Positions 1-6,068 of a DNA stretch of 11,601 nt are shown here, piece by piece. This DNA comes from an uncultured Leucobacter sp. Its GTDB lineage: Bacteria; Actinomycetota; Actinomycetes; Actinomycetales; Microbacteriaceae. The notes beneath the pieces are model-generated. The model was given only the letters and a program-made list of their open reading frames with translations. It did no database searches and was not told the origin of the DNA. The position numbers and the translations under genes are program-made. The stretch covers positions 1-11,601 of the forward strand of contig CALMSE010000031.1 in NCBI GenBank assembly GCA_937872275.1. The letters are read 5' to 3'. Position 1 is the first letter of the stretch. Every line of letters begins with the position of its first letter.

Positions 1-897
1 CCGGTGAAGGACTACCTGAAGCAGATCGGCAAGGTCGCGCTGCTGAACGCGGCCGAAGAGGTCGAGCTCGCCATGCGCATCGAGGCGGGCCTCTTCGCCG
101 AGGAGAAGCTGGCGACGGAGAAGGGCCTGCCGAAGAAGCTCGAGCGCGAGCTGAAGTGGGTCGCGCGCGACGGACAGCGGGCGAAGAGCCACCTGCTCGG
201 CGCGAACCTGCGCCTCGTCGTCTCGCTCGCGAAGCGATACACCGGCCGCGGCATGCAGTTCCTCGACCTGATCCAGGAGGGCAACCTCGGCCTCATCCGC
301 GCGGTCGAGAAGTTCGACTACACCAAGGGCTTCAAGTTCTCCACCTACGCGACGTGGTGGATCCGCCAGGCCATCACGCGCGCGATGGCGGATCAGGCGC
401 GCACGATCCGCATCCCCGTGCACATGGTCGAGGTCATCAACAAGCTCGCCCGCGTGCAGCGCCAGATGCTGCAGGATCTGGGCCGCGAGCCCACTCCCGA
501 GGAGCTGAGCCGCGAGCTCGACATGACTCCTGAGAAGGTCGTCGAGGTGCAGAAGTACGGCCGCGAGCCGATCTCGTTGCACACTCCCCTCGGCGAGGAC
601 GGCGACAGCGAGTTCGGCGACCTCATCGAGGACACCGAGGCGGTGGTCCCGGCCGATGCCGTGGGCTTCACGATGCTGCAGCAGCAGCTCGAGCAGCTGC
701 TCGACTCGCTCTCGGAGCGCGAGGCCGGCGTGATCCGCATGCGCTTCGGCCTGGGCGACGGCCAGCCCAAGACGCTGGACCAGATCGGCGACACCTTCGG
801 GGTCACCCGCGAGCGCATCCGCCAGATCGAGTCGAAGACGATGGCGAAGCTGCGCCACCCTTCGCGGTCGCAGCAGCTGCGCGACTACCTGGAGTAG
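1..897 (+). CDS. sigA: Principal sigma-70 factor (SigA/RpoD/HrdB), 5' end missing
   Basis: Primary sigma factor, which gives RNA polymerase its recognition of housekeeping promoters. The frame is open from base 1. The GTG at position 4 is an internal valine in the conserved stretch [16 protein letters not shown] (region 1.2), so the true start lies upstream of the window. 298 residues are visible; family members here are usually about 450-500, the missing part being the variable acidic N-terminus. Region 2 runs from about residue 80 to 145, with the -10-melting segment [11 protein letters not shown] (tryptophans 119 and 120). Region 3 follows ([13 protein letters not shown] onward). Region 4.2 carries the -35-binding helix-turn-helix with [10 protein letters not shown] from residue 268 and the typical end [11 protein letters not shown]. 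Nothing looks degraded. Identity is clear; only the start is unseen. Confidence 0.97.
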   Translation, partial: PVKDYLKQIGKVALLNAAEEVELAMRIEAGLFAEEKLATEKGLPKKLERELKWVARDGQRAKSHLLGANLRLVVSLAKRYTGRGMQFLDLIQEGNLGLIRAVEKFDYTKGFKFSTYATWWIRQAITRAMADQARTIRIPVHMVEVINKLARVQRQMLQDLGREPTPEELSRELDMTPEKVVEVQKYGREPISLHTPLGEDGDSEFGDLIEDTEAVVPADAVGFTMLQQQLEQLLDSLSEREAGVIRMRFGLGDGQPKTLDQIGDTFGVTRERIRQIESKTMAKLRHPSRSQQLRDYLE

Positions 898-969
898 GAC
901 CGAGGCGCTCACAGCAGAGCGATGCGGTGCCCGCCGTATCGGCGCAGGAGCGCCAGCGCGAATCGAGCG

Positions 970-989
970 AGAACGCGATGCGTTCTTTT
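970..989 (+). terminator. Weak intrinsic terminator candidate after sigA
   Basis: A perfect 7-bp stem, AGAACGC (970-976) with GCGTTCT (980-986), has a 3-nt GAT loop and runs into a T tract at 986-989. It lies 72 nt past the sigA stop. The stem is short, so this may only be an upstream pause site or RNA-decay barrier ahead of the much stronger hairpin at 1035-1068. Confidence 0.4.
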
Positions 990-1034
990 GCGAGCGAATC
1001 ACGCGGTCCCGCCCTCGGAGCGGTGGGAGGAGAA

Positions 1035-1071
1035 CGGAAGAGCCCCGGGTCACCCCGGGGCTCTTCCGTTT
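1035..1071. terminator. Strong bidirectional terminator between sigA and the DUF7455 gene
   Basis: A perfect 15-bp GC-rich stem, CGGAAGAGCCCCGGG (1035-1049) with its complement (1054-1068), encloses a 4-nt loop. TTT follows on the plus strand. On the minus strand the stem is followed by TTCT, the complement of 1031-1034. It sits between the converging sigA and DUF7455 genes, 14 nt from the DUF7455 stop, so it should stop transcription from both sides. Confidence 0.88.
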
Positions 1072-1084
1072 CGGCTGATGCTTC

Positions 1085-1306
1085 TTAGGCCGTCAGCTTG
1101 TGGGTCTCGTCGTGCCAGACCTCTGCGATCGGGCGCAGCTTCGGCTCGTGCTTGCGCGCGTGGTGCGCGCAGAAGAGCAGCTCGCTGCCCTGCAGCACCG
1201 CGCGCACGTAGGCCTGCGCCCCGCAGCTGTCGCAGCGGTCGAGCCCGGTGATCGGGCGATCCGCAACGAGGGGAGACTCGGTGCGGTCCTGCTCAAGCGT
1301 TGTCAT
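1085..1306 (-). CDS. Small zinc-ribbon-like protein, DUF7455 family
   Basis: A 73-residue protein of the DUF7455 family, commonly found beside the principal sigma factor gene in Actinobacteria. Its function is not established. Residues 21-30 read GLDRCDSCGA and residues 45-53 FCAHHARKH, giving possible metal ligands C25, C28, C46 and H49 or H48. No membrane segment or signal peptide is visible. The frame stays open upstream to 1354, but the ATG at 1306 is chosen because it is preceded by a ribosome-binding sequence (AAGGAACGGAG) at sensible spacing and because family members begin MTTL-like. The gene converges on sigA and shares the terminator at 1035-1068. Its 5' region is divergent with parE. 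Confidence 0.88.
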   Translation of the reverse strand: MTTLEQDRTESPLVADRPITGLDRCDSCGAQAYVRAVLQGSELLFCAHHARKHEPKLRPIAEVWHDETHKLTA

Positions 1307-1400
1307 GGCGGTCTCCGTTCCTTCGTTCGTGCCTGATCTGATAGCTCCATCCAATCATGCTTCGACGTGAGAGTCGCGCAGCCGGTGCGTCGTTTCGCTG

Positions 1401-1460
1401 AGCGCGTAGCCTCCGCGCTTTCGGGCTCATAGCGCCTGCGCCTCCGGGGGAGCAGGCGCT
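1401..1460. other. Two adjacent hairpins in the DUF7455-parE intergenic region
   Basis: The first hairpin is AGCGCG (1401-1406) with CGCGCT (1414-1419), loop 7 nt, followed by TTTCGG on the plus strand. The second is a perfect 9-bp stem, AGCGCCTGC (1431-1439) with GCAGGCGCT (1452-1460), loop 12 nt. Both lie upstream of the likely parE promoter and upstream of the DUF7455 start, so neither is an obvious terminator for a known gene. They could belong to an unannotated transcript or be chance structure in GC-rich DNA. Confidence 0.3.
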
Positions 1461-1484
1461 TGCGGCGGCTTCGGCGCGCGTACC

Positions 1485-1512
1485 GTCGAATGTCGGCGGC
1501 ACGCTCTAGTGT
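1485..1512 (+). promoter_or_regulatory. Candidate parE promoter
   Basis: TAGTGT at 1507-1512 fits the actinobacterial -10 pattern TAnnnT. A weak -35-like GTCGAA lies at 1485-1490, 16 nt upstream. Transcription would start near 1519, giving a leader of about 27 nt that contains the purine-rich GAGAGAGG ahead of the GTG start at 1546. The -35 match is poor; the -10 is the main support. Confidence 0.4.
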
Positions 1513-1545
1513 GGGGGAGTCAGTCGAAGAGAGAGGCCGTGATCC

Positions 1546-3639
<2,094 letters not shown>

Positions 3640-3657
3640 ACCCCTGCCTTCCTCGGC

Positions 3658-4014
3658 TCAGAGGAACGAGATCGCAAGGGCGGCGATGGACATCGCGAGC
3701 ATGCCGAGGCAGTTGACCCAGAACGCGGTTCCCAGGAAGCGGGCGCGCAGATGCGCGGTCGCGGCGCAGAGGAAATAGGCGACGACGCCGACGTTCGCGG
3801 CCGCGCCGACGCCGGGGGCCCAGATTCCGATGACGAGCCCCGAGGCGGCGAGCAGCTTGATGACGATGAGCGTCCACCACCACTCGCGGGGGAAGCCGAC
3901 TCCGTCGAGGCAGTCGCGGATGAAGGCGGGAGGGCGCAGCGAGAGCAGTGCATCGCCGAGCAGTACGGCGGCGAGCACGGCCTGGGGCCACCAGGGATCG
4001 GGCGAGAGGATCAT
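3658..4014 (-). CDS. DoxX-like small membrane protein
   Basis: A 118-residue protein that is almost entirely hydrophobic, with four likely membrane helices at about 8-27, 45-65, 68-89 and 93-118. The stretches FPREWWWTLIVIKLLAASG and AHLRARFLGTAFWVNCLGML match the DoxX-like family (DoxX_2/DUF417 type). These proteins are often linked with redox or thiol stress and with small regulators, but no specific activity can be read here. The ATG at 4014 overlaps the stop of the upstream tetR gene in an ATGA arrangement, and GAGGAG lies 5 nt before it. It is therefore the second gene of a translationally coupled tetR-doxX operon and is probably controlled by that repressor. Confidence 0.85.
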   Translation of the reverse strand: MILSPDPWWPQAVLAAVLLGDALLSLRPPAFIRDCLDGVGFPREWWWTLIVIKLLAASGLVIGIWAPGVGAAANVGVVAYFLCAATAHLRARFLGTAFWVNCLGMLAMSIAALAISFL

Positions 4015-4604
4015 GCCGCTCCTCGCGGATCGATGACGGTGAACACGAGGCGGAGCTCGTCGAGGATTCGGGCCGGATCGAGCTCGTTCCGGCCGGAGGC
4101 CGAGAAGAGCACACCGAGATAGGCGAGATAGGCGGTGCGGGCGCGGCGGTCGGCGTCCGGGTGGGCGTCCGGGTCGGCGTCCACCGAGGTGCCCGCGAAC
4201 GTGCGGCGGAACTCGGCGAGCAGATGTTCCGCCAGCTCCTCGAAAATGCTCGAGCGATGCGTACCGGCGACGAGGATCCCCGCGTAGCGCTGCGCGAGTG
4301 CGCCCCGTTGCGCGAAGAGCTCGACGAACGGCCGCACCAGCTCGACGAGGCCATCCGCACCGCTCCGCGCGGCGCCCTCCGCGCGTCCGTGGTGGATCCT
4401 CTCGATCAGCTGGTCGAAGACGGCCACGAGGAGCGCGTCCTTGTCTCCGACGATCATCACCGTGCCGACGCTGACGCCGGCGTGGGCGGCGATGTCGCGG
4501 ATCGTGGTCGATTGGAAGCCGTGCTGCTGGAAGAGCAGATCCGCGGTCTCCAGCACCCGTTGCCGGGTCAGGGCCTTGGAGGTTTCGCGCCTGAGCGTGG
4601 CCAT
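4011..4604 (-). CDS. TetR/AcrR-family transcriptional regulator
   Basis: A 197-residue one-component repressor, probably controlling itself and the coupled doxX. The N-terminal helix-turn-helix spans about residues 12-55, with RVLETADLLFQQHGFQSTTIRDIAAHAGVS recognisable. After it the usual YxxF is replaced by GTVMIVGDKDALL, as in a known subgroup. The C-terminal ligand-binding half is variable and the ligand cannot be predicted. The frame stays open to an ATG at 4646, but the ATG at 4604 is preferred. It has AGGGG 5 nt upstream, it starts just before the DNA-binding domain, and the region in between holds the palindromic operator and overlaps the likely -10 element. Its stop overlaps the doxX start by four bases. 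A 12-bp tandem repeat lies inside the gene (4152-4183). Confidence 0.9.
   Translation of the reverse strand: MATLRRETSKALTRQRVLETADLLFQQHGFQSTTIRDIAAHAGVSVGTVMIVGDKDALLVAVFDQLIERIHHGRAEGAARSGADGLVELVRPFVELFAQRGALAQRYAGILVAGTHRSSIFEELAEHLLAEFRRTFAGTSVDADPDAHPDADRRARTAYLAYLGVLFSASGRNELDPARILDELRLVFTVIDPRGAA
4152..4183. repeat. 12-bp tandem repeat within tetR
   Basis: About 2.7 copies of the unit GGCGTCCGGGT(G/C) lie at 4152-4163, 4164-4175 and 4176-4183. The period is four codons, so copy changes would stay in frame. On the minus strand it encodes an Asp-Ala-Asp-Pro-Asp-Ala-His-Pro-Asp run in the C-terminal half of the regulator, a likely flexible loop. Confidence 0.75.
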
Positions 4605-4620
4605 CGCTTCCCCTTTTCTT

Positions 4621-4645
4621 TGAACATGTTCAGTGAACATGTTCA
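4621..4645. promoter_or_regulatory. Double palindromic operator of the tetR-doxX operon
   Basis: Two identical perfect 12-bp palindromes, TGAACATGTTCA at 4621-4632 and 4634-4645, are separated by a single G. Their centres are 13 bp apart. They lie 17-41 nt upstream of the chosen tetR start and cover the expected transcription start. Palindromes of this size at a tetR promoter are typical repressor sites, and the tandem pair suggests two dimers binding cooperatively. That TetR itself binds here is inferred from position. Confidence 0.8.
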
Positions 4646-4650
4646 TTCTA
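4645..4650 (-). promoter_or_regulatory. Candidate -10 element of the tetR-doxX operon
   Basis: Read on the minus strand this is TAGAAT, a good TAnnnT -10 hexamer that abuts the double operator. Transcription would begin inside the operator near 4638, so bound repressor would block the promoter. The expected -35 position (about 4668-4673) has no consensus match and falls inside the repeat copy at 4661-4729. Confidence 0.5.
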
Positions 4651-4660
4651 TTCCATGACC

Positions 4661-4729
4661 GCGGAATCCGGGACGCAGATATCGGTTATTCGGGGGTCGA
4701 AAGAAGGTTCTGCGTCCCCAACTCGGAGA
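4661..4729 (+). repeat. Hairpin repeat copy 1, upstream of the DUF559 gene
   Basis: Same orientation as copy 2 at 5916-5984, from which it differs by three substitutions over the last 60 nt (4670-4729) and three more in the first nine. It folds with stem GGGACGCAGA (4670-4679) against TCTGCGTCCC (4709-4718) and a 29-nt loop. Inside the loop TTCGG and TCGAA can form a small second hairpin. Compared with copy 2 the outer stem has decayed on the left side only. No flanking target duplication was seen. The 154 nt from 4730 to the DUF559 start show no convincing promoter. Confidence 0.9.
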
Positions 4730-4883
4730 AGGGGGCGCTGAAACGCGGCCGGCGAAGGGGCGCAGGGACGAGCAGGGTTGGGCTTTGCCGTGCACAGGGC
4801 GATTCCTGCTGAGAAGCGGCTGATCCATCCATAGAAGTGGGGATCCGGGCCGAGAGGAGTGCAATCGAGGCAAGAGTGGAAGG

Positions 4884-5888
4884 ATGCCACGTCCGCTCAC
4901 GCCATTGCCCGAAGACCTGGAGGTGTTCTTCGCCGCACGCACCGCGCGTGAGCGCGGCGTGCCGCCTTCGCGGCTCTCGGGCGCGGATATCGAGCATCCG
5001 TTCCACGGCGTATACCGGCGGCTGGATGGCGAGCCGAGAGCTCCGGGCGGCATCGGGCCATCGCTCGATCCGCGGACCGGGAGTGCGGAATGGCGCCGTC
5101 GTCAGCTGCGAAACGCGCAGACCCTCGCACCCTTTCTGCCACCGGGCTTCTTCTTCTGCGGTCGTACCGCGGCGGTGATCTGGAGGCTTCCCGTGCCTGC
5201 GGCGCGCAGCGAGGATCTCGAGGTGGCCTGCTTCTCGCCCGGGAGAGCGCTCCGCATGCGCGGGGTGCGCGGTTCGCGGATAGATCCGCGCCTGGCGGGA
5301 ATCACCCGACGGCACGGCCTTCCCGTGACCGATGCGGCCACGACCTGGTGCCTGCTCGCGCCTGGCCTCGCGGTGAGGGACGGGGTCGCGCTCGGTGACG
5401 CGGCCATCCGCCGCCCCAGGATTCCTGGCACCCGACGTCTCGAACGTGAGCCCTATGCGACTCCGGAGGACCTCGAGCGAGCGACGATGGTGCCGTTCCG
5501 CCGTCGACGGCCGGCGTTGCTGGGCATGCTGCCGCTGCTCTCGACCCAGAGCGCCTCGGCGCCGGAAACGCACCTGCGGCTCATGCTCCAGGAATGGGGT
5601 CTGCCCGAACTCACGCTCGACTTCGATGTGCGTGGCGAGCGCGGTGAGCTGCTCGGGTGCAGCGAGATGGTCTTCCGCGAGTTCCGCCTGGCGTGTGAGT
5701 ACGAGGGCGATCACCACCGGATCGAGACCGTGCAGTGGAACCGTGATATCCAGAAGTATCGTGACTATGCGAGAGCGGGATGGGATGCGATCCGCGTCAC
5801 GTCCGACCTGCTGTATCGGAGGCGGAACGCCTTGCGCGGCCAGATTCTCGACGCGCTCGTTCAGCGCGGCTGGGTGCCTTCGCCCTGA
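4884..5888 (+). CDS. DUF559-type (Vsr/PD-(D/E)XK-like) endonuclease-domain protein with AbiEi-like N-terminus
   Basis: A 334-residue protein of a type that is abundant and variable in Microbacteriaceae. Residues 1-50 (LEVFFAARTARERGVPPSRL, then FHGVYRR near 50) resemble the short winged-helix start of AbiEi-like antitoxins. The middle is unassigned. The C-terminal third resembles DUF559/Vsr-like nuclease folds: an acidic residue at 261 (GCSEMVFREF), then CEYEGDHHR at 271-279, then NRDIQKYRDYARAGWDAIRVT. E261, E272 and E274 could form a PD-(D/E)XK-type metal site, but no activity is proven. ATG 4884 is the first start after an in-frame stop at 4821. GGAAGG abuts it with no spacer, so translation may be weak. 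Third-position GC is lower than in parE (38 of 49 codons at 5691-5837 end in G/C, against 45 of 49 at 2941-3087), with AGA and AGG codons present. No AbiEii toxin or methylase partner is nearby. Hairpin repeats flank the gene on both sides. Confidence 0.72.
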   Translation: MPRPLTPLPEDLEVFFAARTARERGVPPSRLSGADIEHPFHGVYRRLDGEPRAPGGIGPSLDPRTGSAEWRRRQLRNAQTLAPFLPPGFFFCGRTAAVIWRLPVPAARSEDLEVACFSPGRALRMRGVRGSRIDPRLAGITRRHGLPVTDAATTWCLLAPGLAVRDGVALGDAAIRRPRIPGTRRLEREPYATPEDLERATMVPFRRRRPALLGMLPLLSTQSASAPETHLRLMLQEWGLPELTLDFDVRGERGELLGCSEMVFREFRLACEYEGDHHRIETVQWNRDIQKYRDYARAGWDAIRVTSDLLYRRRNALRGQILDALVQRGWVPSP

Positions 5889-5905
5889 TCCGCCCTTCGA
5901 CCGTT

Positions 5906-5921
5906 CTCCGCTCGAGCGGAG
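5906..5921. other. 16-bp perfect palindrome after the DUF559 gene
   Basis: CTCCGCTCGAGCGGAG is a perfect palindrome starting 17 nt after the DUF559 stop. As RNA it would form a 6-bp stem with a TCGA tetraloop. There is no T tract after it, so terminator function is uncertain. Its last three bases are shared with the left arm of repeat copy 2, so the two structures compete. Confidence 0.55.
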
Positions 5922-5984
5922 TTGGGGACGCAGATACCGGTTATTCGAGGGTCGAAAGAGGGTTCTGCGTCCCCAACTCGGAGA
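5916..5984 (+). repeat. Hairpin repeat copy 2, downstream of the DUF559 gene
   Basis: Near-identical direct copy of 4661-4729, exactly 1255 bp away and without indels. This copy is the more intact: GAGTTGGGGACGCAGA (5919-5934) pairs perfectly over 16 bp with 5964-5979, leaving a 29-nt loop. Inside the loop TTCGA (5944-5948) and TCGAA (5952-5956) form a second small stem. No T tract follows on either strand, so it is not a standard intrinsic terminator, although it lies between the convergent DUF559 and parC genes. Confidence 0.92.
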
Positions 5985-6060
5985 GAAAGAGAAGTGGGCA
6001 GGGGAGCGGCCACGGGAAGGCAGGGGGAGAGGGAAAGCGGCGAGGCGGAGAAGAAGGAAG
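5981..6060 (-). terminator. C-rich, G-poor tract downstream of parC, possible Rho-loading region
   Basis: On the plus strand 70 of these 80 bases are purines, with 43 G against 9 C. The parC transcript reading through here would therefore be strongly pyrimidine-rich with about 43 C and 9 G, the composition expected of a Rho utilisation site. It begins 8 nt past the parC stop and ends at repeat copy 2, whose hairpin lies immediately downstream for this strand. Rho function is inferred from composition only. Confidence 0.4.
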
Positions 6061-6068
6061 CGCGCGGA

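Noticed and set aside
4605..4646. Longer tetR start at the ATG at 4646
   Set aside because: It would put the double palindromic operator inside the coding sequence and overlap the -10. The ATG at 4604 has its own ribosome-binding sequence and fits the family.
4884..5888. Complete AbiE-type toxin-antitoxin pair
   Set aside because: Only an AbiEi-like N-terminus is present. No nucleotidyltransferase (AbiEii) gene lies on either side.
4661..5984. CRISPR array or phage attachment sites made of the two repeats
   Set aside because: Only two copies, 1255 bp apart, with a gene between them. No spacer pattern, integrase or tRNA gene is present.
4661..5984. Insertion sequence with terminal inverted repeats
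   Set aside because: The two copies are direct, not inverted, relative to each other. There is no transposase and no target-site duplication at the outer edges.
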